A stretch of DNA of 32,801 nucleotides from Pseudomonadota bacterium. GTDB lineage: Bacteria > Pseudomonadota > Alphaproteobacteria > Sphingomonadales > Sphingomonadaceae. Numbering within the stretch: position 1 is the stretch's first letter; each line of letters starts with the position of its first letter. Positions 1 to 7,745 of the stretch are shown piece by piece. The position numbers and the translations under genes are program-made. The stretch is taken from the NCBI GenBank assembly GCA_018240865.1, contig JAFEEY010000034.1:1-32801 (forward strand), read 5' to 3'. The notes beneath the pieces were generated by a model. It searched no databases. It was not told the DNA's origin and saw nothing but the letters and a program-made list of their open reading frames with translations.

Positions 1-63
1 ATGAAGGGGTCCTTTTTGCACGCCGATCACCCCACGAAGGGCGTGCCTACTGCACGCTGATCC
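1..63. mobile_element. Possible insertion-sequence terminus (imperfect direct repeats)
   Basis: The first 63 bases hold two imperfect copies of a 13-base unit, TGCACGCCGATCA at 17-29 and TGCACGCTGATCC at 51-63, preceded by a GGGGTCCTTTTTG stretch. Repeated units of this style are seen at the ends of some IS21-like elements, and the adjoining gene looks like only the tail of a larger conjugation protein. The IS assignment is from memory of such termini and is weak; the repeats themselves are visible. Confidence 0.25.
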
Positions 64-120
64 TCAACCGATAGCGCCAGTACCGCATCATCGGGCGTTA
101 GAGACGAGCACTCGAATGGC

Positions 121-798
121 GTGTCGGCGTCCACATCAGACGGTACCTATTCGCGGAGCGGCACCTTCAGCCGATCTTCCATCACCTCGTCGATGTCGAA
201 CGGAGTCGAGGACTCACTTGCCCTTGCGCGGTCCTATGACGAACGAGCTCAGAAGCTCGAGGAGCTCGCCGACCAATTGAATCGAGAGGCTAGCTGGGCT
301 GAGGGCCATTCGTTGCAGCTGAGCGAGAATCTCTCACAAGAACTGGTGAACTGGTACCGGCGGGAACAGGTGACAAATCCCGGCCTTGATGCGCCTGAGA
401 TATGGGCGACGGAACTCACTGCTCAGCAGCGGGAAACGCGCGACGCGATCATCGACAGGTGGCTGACCGAACGGCGCGAGGCACTCCATGATCGCGTCCG
501 GGAGGCGATCGATGAGCCAGGGCTTGTAGACGTAACTCGTATTCCGATCGGATCGGCCGAGGACGTGCGTGGTCTCTACCGACCTCGAGGTGTTAGCGGC
601 CTTCCAAGCGCGCCTGCCGACGGGGATCCCGGTGCGGCCGCGAAAATCATAAGCGACGGAAAGGCGAGGTTAGATGATGATAGAGCAGCTGCGAGCGCTG
701 CTCGAGCGAACGCGATGGACGGATCGGTCGCTGTTCAATCTGAGGTGCACCGGAATCAGAGCACCGGCTTCTTTACCGATCCGAAACTGCGAAAATAA
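121..798 (+). CDS. Conjugal transfer protein TraG-like, C-terminal remnant
   Basis: The frame is open from base 61 and a GTG at 121 is the first usable start, giving 225 residues. The protein begins with a Ser/Thr/Gly-rich stretch containing repeated YSRSGTFSRSS-type units. It continues with a charged helical region (SYDERAQKLEELADQLNREA, then LSENLSQELVNWY) and an RPRGVSG-like linker, and ends in a charged tail. This composition resembles the periplasmic C-terminal half of TraG-family mating-pair stabilisation proteins, which are normally around 900 residues or more with N-terminal membrane segments. None of the N-terminal part is present, and a stop codon at 58-60 lies directly upstream next to possible IS sequence. 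No good ribosome site precedes the GTG, so this is probably a non-functional 3' fragment. The family call is by resemblance only. Confidence 0.5.
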   Translation: MSASTSDGTYSRSGTFSRSSITSSMSNGVEDSLALARSYDERAQKLEELADQLNREASWAEGHSLQLSENLSQELVNWYRREQVTNPGLDAPEIWATELTAQQRETRDAIIDRWLTERREALHDRVREAIDEPGLVDVTRIPIGSAEDVRGLYRPRGVSGLPSAPADGDPGAAAKIISDGKARLDDDRAAASAARANAMDGSVAVQSEVHRNQSTGFFTDPKLRK

Positions 799-806
799 TC
801 CGTGCC

Positions 807-1004
807 CTAAAACAACCAGACGTAAGCCGCTACGCTGAGCATAACGGTCAATAAGGCAACCCGGTGGAGGGTGAGACTTCCGCTTCGCTCATCGGTATCA
901 GGATCGACTATTTGCGGCATTTCGTGCGGCAGCGGTTGCTTCGGAACGACCATCGGCCCGCCTGCACTGTTTTTCGTCGCCTCGTAAAGACCCATGTCGA
1001 TCAT
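807..1004 (-). CDS. Small C-tail-anchored membrane protein (unknown)
   Basis: A 65-residue protein with a hydrophilic Pro-rich N-terminus (VPKQPLPHEMPQIVDPDTDE) and one hydrophobic C-terminal segment, about residues 46-64, ending in AAYVWLF. It would sit in the inner membrane with its N-terminus in the cytoplasm. The ATG at 1004 has a GGAG about ten bases upstream; an in-frame ATG three codons later is an alternative. It is convergent with the TraG-like remnant, whose stop lies only 8 bases away. I do not recognise the family. Small size makes it uncertain, but the ribosome site and clean topology favour a real gene. Confidence 0.5.
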   Translation of the reverse strand: MIDMGLYEATKNSAGGPMVVPKQPLPHEMPQIVDPDTDERSGSLTLHRVALLTVMLSVAAYVWLF

Positions 1005-1129
1005 GTTGAATCTCCGAACCTTTCAATCATACAAGGTTCGGGATTTGTTCACAAGATACGCACGTCGCCCGTAACCTGCTCGCGATCGCCAACGTGATCT
1101 CTCGAGGACAGCATCCAGGGGAGGGCAAG

Positions 1130-1273
1130 GTGCTAGACATTCTAAAAATTGCGGCGGGCGTCGTGTTGGGTCTGATCGCTTTCAATCTGATTGGCGCGAT
1201 ATTCTCGCAGCTGAATCCGGCAGATCGTGCGGCGCGCGATCTTCTCGAGCGGCAGTTCGCGCCATCGAACTAA
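1130..1273 (+). CDS. 47-residue single-span membrane protein (unknown)
   Basis: A GTG at 1130 follows a strong purine-rich site (AGGGGAGGGCAAG) and opens a 47-codon frame ending in TAA at 1271-1273. The predicted protein starts MLDILKIAAGVVLGLIAF, a hydrophobic helix of about 20 residues, and ends in a charged amphipathic tail (PADRAARDLLERQFAPSN). A GC-rich hairpin with a GCGA tetraloop starts three bases after the stop, consistent with a short transcript unit. It is divergent from the 65-residue membrane gene. No function can be inferred. Confidence 0.5.
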   Translation: MLDILKIAAGVVLGLIAFNLIGAIFSQLNPADRAARDLLERQFAPSN

Positions 1274-1275
1274 GC

Positions 1276-1291
1276 GGGGCGGCGACGCCCC
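1276..1291 (+). terminator. GC-rich hairpin with GNRA loop after the small membrane gene
   Basis: GGGGCG pairs with CGCCCC around a GCGA loop, three bases downstream of the preceding stop codon. There is no T-run, so it may act as an mRNA-stabilising 3' end or a weak terminator rather than a classic intrinsic terminator. Confidence 0.35.
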
Positions 1292-1350
1292 AGCTTGTCG
1301 ATGGACGTGCAGCGACCATCTACAGTGTAGCCAACCGGAGACCTGGACAC

Positions 1351-2028
1351 ATGACCCGCAAGCTCAAGATCGACTTCGTTTCAGACATCGCGTGTCCATG
1401 GTGCGCGGTTGGGCTTGGCGGATTGGAGAAGGCGCTTGATGTGCTCAAAGGCGAAGTTGCCGCCGAGATCACATTCCATCCGTTCGAGTTAAATCCCGGC
1501 ATGCCGGCAGGTGGTCAGAACATCCTCGAGCACATCAGCCAAAAATATGGCTCGTCGCCGGCGCAGGCCCGTGCAAACCGCGACGTTCTCCGTGACCGCG
1601 CCGCTGCGGTCGGCTTCGTCATGAATACGTCGGATGACAGCCGAATCTATAACACCTTCGACGCGCATCGCCTGCTAGCCTGGGCGAAGGAAGAAGGGCG
1701 GCAGATTGAGCTCAAGCGCAGGCTCCTCGCGCTCAACTTCACCGATCAGCGCGATCCTGGCGACCATGACGCTCTTGTCGCGGCTGCCGAAGCGGTGGGC
1801 CTCGATGGTCCGTCGGCACGCGCGGTGCTCGAATCCGGTCGGTACGCGGAGGAGGTCCGCGCGGAGGAAGTCCTCTGGCAGGGACGGGGAATCAACAGCG
1901 TCCCGGCGGTTGTCGTCAACGATCGCTATCTGATTTCGGGTGGCCAACCTCCTGAAGAGTTCGAACGTCAGCTGCGTGCGATTGCGTCGGAGGCGGATGG
2001 GCCGGCCAACCAAGCAGTTGGCGCCTGA
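1351..2028 (+). CDS. DsbA-family oxidoreductase, FrnE-like
   Basis: A 225-residue thioredoxin-fold protein with the redox motif C15-P-W-C18 immediately after the first beta strand (KIDFVSDIACPWC), the usual FrnE/HCCA-isomerase-like layout. An inserted helical domain occupies roughly residues 60-160, and the conserved C-terminal segment INSVPAVVVNDRYLISGGQ carries the cis-proline loop. Length matches the family, which is about 210-240 residues. There is no signal peptide, so it acts in the cytoplasm, where relatives catalyse disulfide exchange or isomerase reactions and have been linked to oxidative stress. The ATG at 1351 has GGAG about ten bases upstream. It stands alone; the next gene converges on it. 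Family call is secure, substrate unknown. Confidence 0.9.
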   Translation: MTRKLKIDFVSDIACPWCAVGLGGLEKALDVLKGEVAAEITFHPFELNPGMPAGGQNILEHISQKYGSSPAQARANRDVLRDRAAAVGFVMNTSDDSRIYNTFDAHRLLAWAKEEGRQIELKRRLLALNFTDQRDPGDHDALVAAAEAVGLDGPSARAVLESGRYAEEVRAEEVLWQGRGINSVPAVVVNDRYLISGGQPPEEFERQLRAIASEADGPANQAVGA

Positions 2029-2034
2029 CGCACG

Positions 2035-2769
2035 CTACTTCCCGGCTACCTTCACACCAATTCGCGTCGCCAGCGTTATGACGTCCGCGTAGGTTGGATC
2101 GTCGGTGACGATGTCGACCGAAGGTGCATGCCCAGATAGCGGCGTCTTCCCGACCCGGTCCCCGAACAGCACGATCGCCAAGGATCGGTCGTCCTGACGC
2201 GATACCCAGCACAGGCCCTGCACGTCGGGACATTGCGCGTGGATTGCCTCGGCCCACTTGCGGGTCTGGGGGTAGATGTCCTTTTCGGTCTCGATCAGCT
2301 CGCCGCGCTTGATCCCGAGATTCCGCAACGCAGTCGTGCTGAGGTCGACAAGCACGAGATCGGTTTTCGAGAGCACTTGCGAATAATGGTGTCCTTTGAG
2401 CTTGCGCTTCGCGAGGCTCTTGAGCCCGGGCGCAAAGGGTACGTCATGAAAGACGGATTCCATCGCCGCGCAATCGAAGGTCTCACCGCCATAGATGGTC
2501 GGGATCGAATTTCCCTTGGCATCGCAAATAGGGCTGAAGCGCGCATTGCCGTTCGGACCCGGATTGAACTCGTCGCCCCGGAACCGATCCTGATGGATGC
2601 GGTGGATTACCCGGGTCTTCGGCCAGGTGATCGTCCGTATCAGTTTCGCCAATTTGGCCGGAGGCGTAGGGATGACGATTGCCGTAGCCCCCGCGGCCGG
2701 GGTGGCCGGCGCGGGGGTGGTTGGGGCGGGGCTAGGCGTAGGAGTGGTGGTGCCCGTCTTCCTAGCCAT
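2035..2769 (-). CDS. RES-domain toxin (NAD+-degrading), partner of the upstream antitoxin
   Basis: A 244-residue protein with a RES domain covering about residues 45-235. Visible family residues are R57 (VIHRIH), R77-F78 (GNARFSP), Y93-G-G-x-T97, E104 (AAMESVFHDV) and S190 (GLCWVSRQ), matching the Arg/Tyr/Glu/Ser set of RES toxins. Characterised relatives destroy cellular NAD+ by phosphorolysis or hydrolysis. Residues 1-40 are an unusual Pro/Thr/Ala-rich stretch that looks disordered. The ATG overlaps the antitoxin stop by 8 bases (ATGGCTAG), implying translational coupling with the antitoxin made first. The active-site residues appear intact, so the toxin is probably functional. Confidence 0.88.
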   Translation of the reverse strand: MARKTGTTTPTPSPAPTTPAPATPAAGATAIVIPTPPAKLAKLIRTITWPKTRVIHRIHQDRFRGDEFNPGPNGNARFSPICDAKGNSIPTIYGGETFDCAAMESVFHDVPFAPGLKSLAKRKLKGHHYSQVLSKTDLVLVDLSTTALRNLGIKRGELIETEKDIYPQTRKWAEAIHAQCPDVQGLCWVSRQDDRSLAIVLFGDRVGKTPLSGHAPSVDIVTDDPTYADVITLATRIGVKVAGK

Positions 2770-3445
2770 GCAGAATGCCGTCGATCTCGTCTTGCGCCGC
2801 CGCCAGCACGCGCTCGGGATCAGTCTTGAGCAGGTCCATCGGTCGGACGCCGCCCAGGAAGCTGTTCACCGAGGCGAACCAGATCGCGATATCCCAATCC
2901 TCTAGATCGCTTCCAAAGCACTTGAGGATGGGCGCGAGCGCCTTCAGCGGCCGGTATCCCGCGTCGGTATCGAGTGCAAACCCGGGATAATAGTCGTTGC
3001 CCTGCTGGCGGACGGCGAAGATTTTCCCTTCGCGCTTCCACTTATTGGGCTGAGCGCTTGCATTTCGACCGCTGAAGCCGGCGAGCTCCGAAAGCTGTGC
3101 GGCGGTCAACCATTCCGCCGACCTGAGCACTTCGGTCCGCGCCTCGGCATTCATCCGGGCTTCTGCGACAAGATGCTGGGGAGGTGGCACTTGCGGCACC
3201 AGCGCGTCGACGAGTTTGTCGAGCGTCTCCTGGTCGCGGCGGGCGAGCCGTGCGAGAATGAGCGGGGTGATAAGAGTGACTGCCTGCGCGAGTGCCTGCC
3301 GGAGTTTCGGGGTTCCATGCTCCAGCGCGAGAGCGACGACTTGATCGTCGCCTGCTGACCCGAGCTTCTTGCGCACCTCGGCTGCCGTGCCAGAGAGGGT
3401 TTCGAACGCTACAGCGCTTGCCTCGTCGGGATAAATCGTTGCCAT
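2762..3445 (-). CDS. Xre/MbcA/ParS-type antitoxin of the RES toxin
   Basis: The first gene of the toxin-antitoxin operon. A helix-turn-helix-like region lies near residues 105-145 (LTAAQLSELAGFSGRNASAQ). The C-terminal 60 residues (WFASVNSFLGGVRPMDLL, then a DPERVLAAAQDEI stretch) match the Xre/MbcA/ParS toxin-binding domain. An extra N-terminal helical segment of about 100 residues makes it longer than typical 140-170-residue antitoxins. The ATG at 3445 gives 227 residues; a TTG at 3457 is in frame but less likely, and neither has a strong ribosome site. It should bind the RES toxin and repress its own promoter; an operator-like repeat lies just upstream. Confidence 0.82.
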   Translation of the reverse strand: MATIYPDEASAVAFETLSGTAAEVRKKLGSAGDDQVVALALEHGTPKLRQALAQAVTLITPLILARLARRDQETLDKLVDALVPQVPPPQHLVAEARMNAEARTEVLRSAEWLTAAQLSELAGFSGRNASAQPNKWKREGKIFAVRQQGNDYYPGFALDTDAGYRPLKALAPILKCFGSDLEDWDIAIWFASVNSFLGGVRPMDLLKTDPERVLAAAQDEIDGILHG

Positions 3446-3459
3446 GAGTCGATCCAATC

Positions 3460-3492
3460 GGATATGTTGGATATTGATGTAGCACGATATCC
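3460..3492. promoter_or_regulatory. Putative autoregulatory operator of the RES/Xre operon
   Basis: Two GGATAT direct repeats (3460-3465 and 3469-3474) face an inverted ATATCC copy (3487-3492), 15-42 bases upstream of the antitoxin ATG at 3445. Xre-type antitoxins usually bind inverted repeats at this position to repress their own operon. The repeats are visible; the binding is inferred. Confidence 0.4.
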
Positions 3493-3541
3493 TAAATAAT
3501 CAATACCAGCTGTGTGATGCGGCTGTTGGAGGGGGCGGAAT

Positions 3542-4330
3542 TTGACGATCGAGATTATACCGGCGACCGAGGCGACGATGGCAGAGGTCGAAGCGTGGCT
3601 CGATGCCGAGGAAGCGGCACATAAGGCCGGAAATGAAGCGTGGGAGAAGGGCGACTATTCGGTCGAAATCCCTCAGCGCGGGTTCCGCTGCAATTGGGAT
3701 GAAACGGTGCGGCGGTGGAAGGAGGACGAAGCGCCTGTCAATATTCTCATCGTGAACGGCGAGGCGGTCGGATTTGAAGGGCAAGGACTCTTCGAAATAC
3801 GGCCTGACCTGCGCCGGAACGGCTACGGGCGCATTCTCGCGAAGCACATGATCGCGTCAAAATTCGAAGACGGAAGCTCAATCATCGAAATCGGTATCGC
3901 GCCACGAACTGCCGAACCCTTCTGGGAGAGCATGGGTTTCACCCGGATTCCGGGGAAGAGCCACTACGGGTCCGGTGCCTATGCCTATATGGTGCTGCCG
4001 CGGACCTTTGAGCTCGGCGCCGGGGAGCGGGCGCCGTACCGGATTTCGTTCTTCTCCACCGAGGAGCGATATCGCGATCCTCCCAGGGCGTATGCGATCT
4101 TTGAAGGGTCGGCCGAGCGCCTTTCGGATGGCAGCCTCCAACTGCCCGAGCGCGCGATCTGCTTCGATCCTGAAGAAAAGCGACCGAGCGATCCCTTCGT
4201 CCGGATCGAGATCGATGGCAAGGAGCTGCACTTCGACAAGGCCAAGTACGACAGCAGTGAAGTGTTGGGGGTGAAGCGCGACCGGGACGGGCGATATTAT
4301 CTGGATCGCATCGCGACAGAGCCGCAGTGA
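3542..4330 (+). CDS. GNAT-family N-acetyltransferase with extra C-terminal domain
   Basis: A 262-residue protein. Residues about 60-150 carry a GNAT core: the acetyl-CoA-binding loop R91-R-N-G-Y-G96 followed by a helix (RILAKHMI), then the beta strand IIEIGIAP and the motif FWESMGFTRI typical of motif B. About 110 further residues form a beta-rich, charged C-terminal domain (YRISFFSTEERY to the end) that I do not recognise; simple GNAT enzymes are 140-180 residues. The TTG at 3542 is chosen because GGAGGGGGCGGAA lies directly upstream; an in-frame ATG at 3578 would remove the first strand. It is divergent from the toxin-antitoxin operon and shares its intergenic region. Substrate unknown. Confidence 0.75.
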   Translation: MTIEIIPATEATMAEVEAWLDAEEAAHKAGNEAWEKGDYSVEIPQRGFRCNWDETVRRWKEDEAPVNILIVNGEAVGFEGQGLFEIRPDLRRNGYGRILAKHMIASKFEDGSSIIEIGIAPRTAEPFWESMGFTRIPGKSHYGSGAYAYMVLPRTFELGAGERAPYRISFFSTEERYRDPPRAYAIFEGSAERLSDGSLQLPERAICFDPEEKRPSDPFVRIEIDGKELHFDKAKYDSSEVLGVKRDRDGRYYLDRIATEPQ

Positions 4331-4457
4331 CGGTCGGATTCGTTCGCGGGGTTCATGCGTCCTCGCCCGATCCTGTGTCCGATAAATGCGATTCTCGGAC
4401 ATAAGATTGACGGCTCGGGGAGGGGGTCTTAGGGTGTCCAGGCGGGAGGAATTCACG

Positions 4458-4673
4458 ATGCGGAACGGGATCACGCTCATCCTCAGGGCCGTCGCGATCG
4501 CCTGGCTTCTCATCGTGGTCGGCCAGCGCGCCAGCCATCCGCCGGCCGATCCATTTGGAACGCCCGATTGGTTCGCGCGGCTGACCATGCTGTTCATGCT
4601 TGGCCTCATCCTCTCGTTCATCTGGGCGCCCCAGTTCGCCCGGCGCCGCCCCGGTCCGGCGCAAGGCGGCTAA
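4458..4673 (+). CDS. Small two-span membrane protein (unknown)
   Basis: A 71-residue protein starting at the ATG at 4458, which has an excellent ribosome site (GGGAGGAATTCACG). It has two hydrophobic segments (ITLILRAVAIAWLLIVVG and LTMLFMLGLILSFIWA) and a basic, proline-rich tail. A longer frame from 4386 exists but has no ribosome site. Its stop codon TAA shares one base with the ATG of the recombinase gene, so the two are translationally coupled. I do not recognise a family. Confidence 0.6.
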   Translation: MRNGITLILRAVAIAWLLIVVGQRASHPPADPFGTPDWFARLTMLFMLGLILSFIWAPQFARRRPGPAQGG

Positions 4674-5695
4674 TGACAATCGACGGCAACAACCTTCCCA
4701 CAGTCGGAGCGCAACCCGCGCTTCCAGAGCTCTTGCGTTCGGAGATCAGGCGCGCGGCCGATTACGCACGTGCCTCGCGATCCTCCGCGACGCAGCGCGC
4801 ATATGGCTCGGACTGGAAGATCTTCGTTGCCTGGTGTGAAGCGCGCGGCCTCGAGAGCCTGCCGGCGACGCCCGCCGTTGTCGCCACATTTCTCGCATCT
4901 GAGGCCGACAACGGCCTCAAGGCCAACACCGTCGGACGGCGGCTCGCCGCCATCGGCTACCATCATCGCCAGGCCGGGATGGATCCGCCCCAGGAGCAGT
5001 CGGGTGCCGGCGCAATGTTCGAGGTGCTGGCTGGGATCCGTAACACGCTCGGAACCCGTAAGGATCGAAAAGCACCGGCCGACGCCGGCGCGCTCGGTGC
5101 GATGTTGGCTACCATCACGGGCGACGACCTTCGCGCAATACGCGACCGTGCCCTGTTGGCGATCGGTATGGCCGCGGCGCTGCGCCGCTCGGAGCTCGTC
5201 GCTCTCTGGATCGACGACGTCGAATTGCCGACCGAAGGGCTACGGCTGTTGATCGGACGGTCGAAAACCGATCAATCGGGTGAAGGTGCCGTAGTCGCCA
5301 TTCCCGAGGGACGCCGCATCCGGCCGAAGGCGTTGCTGATCGCATGGACCGAGGCGGCCATGGACGCGGCACGGCAGTTGAACAATCCACTGATCTCGTT
5401 CGATGGCGGACCCCTGTTCCGACGGCTGACGCGAGGCGGCGAGCTGACGGCTGACCCGATGTCCGATCGCGCAGTTGCCCGACTGGTCCAGCGCTGCGCG
5501 GCTGCCGCCGGCTTTGACCCGGTCGAGTTCGCGGGCCACTCGCTACGATCCGGGTTTCTCACTGAGGCGGCGCGCCAAGGCGCGAGCATTTTCAAGATGC
5601 GCGACGTCAGCCGACACAAGTCGGTGCAGGTCCTCTCAGATTATGTGCGGGACGCCGAGCTGTTCCGCGACCACGCCGGCTCTCGCTTCCTGTAG
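4673..5695 (+). CDS. Tyrosine recombinase/integrase (phage integrase family)
   Basis: A 340-residue site-specific recombinase. The N-terminal SAM-like core-binding domain spans about residues 20-125 (TQRAYGSDWKIFVAWCEARG) and the catalytic domain about 145-335. The catalytic set is complete: R171 or R172 (AALRRSEL), K198 (GRSKTD), H289-S-L-R292, H315 (SRHKS) and nucleophile Y324 (LSDYVRD). The ATG at 4673 overlaps the preceding TAA by one base; a longer in-frame start at 4568 lies inside the upstream gene and is unlikely. There is no excisionase or visible attachment repeat next to it, so its job (element integration or resolution of plasmid multimers) is open. The fold call is secure. Confidence 0.92.
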   Translation: MTIDGNNLPTVGAQPALPELLRSEIRRAADYARASRSSATQRAYGSDWKIFVAWCEARGLESLPATPAVVATFLASEADNGLKANTVGRRLAAIGYHHRQAGMDPPQEQSGAGAMFEVLAGIRNTLGTRKDRKAPADAGALGAMLATITGDDLRAIRDRALLAIGMAAALRRSELVALWIDDVELPTEGLRLLIGRSKTDQSGEGAVVAIPEGRRIRPKALLIAWTEAAMDAARQLNNPLISFDGGPLFRRLTRGGELTADPMSDRAVARLVQRCAAAAGFDPVEFAGHSLRSGFLTEAARQGASIFKMRDVSRHKSVQVLSDYVRDAELFRDHAGSRFL

Positions 5696-5749
5696 ATTGT
5701 GATCAAGACCTGAGAGCCCCCGCGGCCGGGTCGAGATCCGGTTGGCTGC

Positions 5750-6325
5750 TCAGCGGTCATGGGCGCGCCTCGCCAGCAACGCCATGTCTTCCCGTTGGTC
5801 CACATCGAGGAGAATCGCGTCGCTGGTCACCTCGAGACGGGCGATGTCATCGCGCTGCCGCAATAGCCGCCGCGCTCCGTCATCGTCGGTCAGGCGCGCG
5901 ATCTCGGCAAAGGCGCGGCGTGCGAGCAGCACGGGGTGCCCGTTCCGACAGTTGTGTCGCGGGACTGCCGCGAAATTCGCTCCGAGCAAGCCGGCTAAAC
6001 GGCCCGCAACATCGTGCGGTATCAGGGGCATGTCACCGAGGAAGACGAAGGCGCCGTCAACGTCGCCCGCGGCCGCGAGGCCCGCATTGAGCGATTGGGA
6101 AAGCGCAGTGCTGGAAATCTGCAACGCGTCGACCACCGGAGCGCCTTCCCAGGTGCCGATGGCGCCACGGTTGCCGCAGACAACGAGGACGCGCTCCACC
6201 GGCGCCGCGCGGGCGGCTGCGATCGCGTGATCCAGCATGGGGCATCCCAAGAAGCTGGCCGAGAGCTTGTCGCTGCCAAAGCGCCGCGCCGAACCGGCGG
6301 CAAGCACGAGCGCGGCGAACCTCAC
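5750..6325 (-). CDS. MobA-like NTP transferase (molybdenum cofactor nucleotidyltransferase type)
   Basis: A 191-residue Rossmann-like nucleotidyltransferase. The nucleotide-binding signature LAAGSARRFGSDKL (residues 8-21, K20) and the metal-binding FLGDMP motif are present, followed by RNGHPVLL, typical of MocA/MobA-like enzymes. These attach CMP or GMP to molybdopterin in maturation of xanthine-dehydrogenase-type enzymes. The GTG at 6325 is chosen because it gives the canonical N-terminus MRFAALVLAAG and overlaps the xdhC-like stop by four bases (GTGA). The pair is therefore translationally coupled. No molybdenum hydroxylase gene is in the window. Confidence 0.82.
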   Translation of the reverse strand: MRFAALVLAAGSARRFGSDKLSASFLGCPMLDHAIAAARAAPVERVLVVCGNRGAIGTWEGAPVVDALQISSTALSQSLNAGLAAAGDVDGAFVFLGDMPLIPHDVAGRLAGLLGANFAAVPRHNCRNGHPVLLARRAFAEIARLTDDDGARRLLRQRDDIARLEVTSDAILLDVDQREDMALLARRAHDR

Positions 6326-7323
6326 GCGCGTTCCCCGGTCGGGTTGAACGCCTGCATCACTTCGGCGAGGATAGCCACGGCGACTTCCCATGGTGCTTTG
6401 CCAAGGCCTGCGATGCCGGGTGCAAGGCGCAGCTGGGCGAGTTCTTTACGCGTCGCGCCGGCCGCCTCGAGTGCCGCCAGCCGTTCCGGCGAGCGCGACT
6501 TGGCGCCGATCATGCCAACATATCCCGCGCCATGGCGTAGAGCGTAGAGACAGCCGCCCAGGTCGTGATGGTCCTCATGCGTCGCGCCGACATAAGCGGT
6601 CCAGCGGTCAACGCCGATTGTGGGGAGGCTGCGCGACGGCTCCTCGCGAAGGTATCGTACCTCAGCGAAAGGCGGTGGCCCGCTCGGGCCCGCCGGCCGC
6701 AGCAAGATCGTGTCGAACTGTGCGTTGGCGGCGAGGTGCGCCAATGCCAGCGCACCGGGGTCACCTCCAGAGACGATCAACCGCCGCGGCGGGTCAAAGC
6801 GCCGCCGGATGTGTAGAGGATCCAGCGCTGTCGATATAAGTGGCGCGCCCTCGCCGGGTAGCAGCTCTTGGCGCATGCCGTTGGTCGACCACAGGCACGG
6901 CATTCGTTCCTCGGCATTCCGCAGCAGCCCGCGCGCCGCATGACTGTCGGGCAGGATGCGCTCGACCAGGACATAGAGCGCTCCGCCGCAACGCAAGCGA
7001 ATGTCGATCCACGGGCTTCCGGTGCCGTAATGGAGGCGCCGTGGCTGTCCATCTCCGAGCACCTCGGCGGCATGGCGCGCGACGTCTGCTTCGATGCAGT
7101 CGCCTGAAAAATACCCGCTGGCCCGTCCATCGACGAAAAGCATCTGTGCACCAGGCCCGCGTGGCGCGCTGCCCTCCACACGATAGAGTGTGGCGAGCAC
7201 TGCGGGGCGGCTCGCCGCGAGGGAGGCGGCGAGATTGGGACGCACGTCGTCGCTCCAGCCGAACAGTGGCCAGTCGGCATCAGCGATTGGTTTGCCCGCG
7301 AGCACGTCAGGATCTTCGACCAT
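6322..7323 (-). CDS. XdhC/CoxI-family maturation protein
   Basis: A 333-residue protein with the N-terminal XdhC/CoxI domain (about residues 30-110: VLATLYRVEGSAPRGPGAQM, then SGYFSGDCIEADV) and a C-terminal Rossmann domain (about 185-320). XdhC proteins bind the molybdenum cofactor, promote its sulfuration and hand it to xanthine-dehydrogenase-like enzymes in the cytoplasm. The C-terminal nucleotide-binding loop reads VSGGDPGALAL where GxGHVG is common, a mild deviation. The ATG at 7323 has only a weak ribosome site. It is the first gene of a two-gene unit with the MobA-like transferase. The target oxidoreductase is absent nearby, so it must act in trans or be left over. Confidence 0.88.
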   Translation of the reverse strand: MVEDPDVLAGKPIADADWPLFGWSDDVRPNLAASLAASRPAVLATLYRVEGSAPRGPGAQMLFVDGRASGYFSGDCIEADVARHAAEVLGDGQPRRLHYGTGSPWIDIRLRCGGALYVLVERILPDSHAARGLLRNAEERMPCLWSTNGMRQELLPGEGAPLISTALDPLHIRRRFDPPRRLIVSGGDPGALALAHLAANAQFDTILLRPAGPSGPPPFAEVRYLREEPSRSLPTIGVDRWTAYVGATHEDHHDLGGCLYALRHGAGYVGMIGAKSRSPERLAALEAAGATRKELAQLRLAPGIAGLGKAPWEVAVAILAEVMQAFNPTGERA

Positions 7324-7421
7324 TCATATCCGGCAGGGAAAAGAAGCAATCGCCGGGCGCGATCACTCTGTCAGCACGGCGATGAGTGGGTCCCGGTTAC
7401 CGGTTCGCGGAACCGCCTGCT

Positions 7422-7745
7422 TCAGTTTGAGCGAATGATGATCGACGGCGGAGGCAAAGACCCGGTTCGAGCCCGGTGCTCGCGTATTTCGGCAATCCCG
7501 ACGCGGAGCTTCTTCGCGATGGTTTCGGACATCGCCCTGATGTCTCGCGGCGTGTCGAGGCCAGGCACGCCCTCGAGGAACTCGGCAAGGAGGATCGTGA
7601 GCGCCTCGCAGACTTCTGCGGATCCTATGTAGAGCGTGTCTCCCCGGTCTCCGGTTGCGGGGTCCGGTTCGGGGACCGATGCTTCGCAAATTGCCTGCAC
7701 GATCGCTCGGCGCAACTTCGCGATATAGTCAGTTTGTTCTTCCAT
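7422..7745 (-). CDS. Hypothetical 107-residue protein
   Basis: A small acidic protein with helical segments (YIAKLRRAIVQAICEA, VCEALTILLAEFLEG) and a basic C-terminal third (ETIAKKLRVGIAEIREHRAR). The ATG at 7745 has GGAAGGAGC about 12 bases upstream. No membrane segments, signal peptide or known motif are seen. It is 98 bases upstream of the xdhC-like gene on the same strand but probably separate, since a short hairpin (7401-7415) lies between. Two overlapping frames on the same strand lack ribosome sites. Function unknown. Confidence 0.55.
   Translation of the reverse strand: MEEQTDYIAKLRRAIVQAICEASVPEPDPATGDRGDTLYIGSAEVCEALTILLAEFLEGVPGLDTPRDIRAMSETIAKKLRVGIAEIREHRARTGSLPPPSIIIRSN

Noticed and set aside
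3878..4621. 247-codon minus-strand frame across the GNAT gene
   Set aside because: It covers both the GNAT 3' half and the small membrane gene, which have good starts and motifs; composition is that of antisense.
7401..7415. CGGTTC-GCG-GAACCG hairpin between the 107-residue gene and xdhC
   Set aside because: No T-run on either side; too short a stem to call a terminator.
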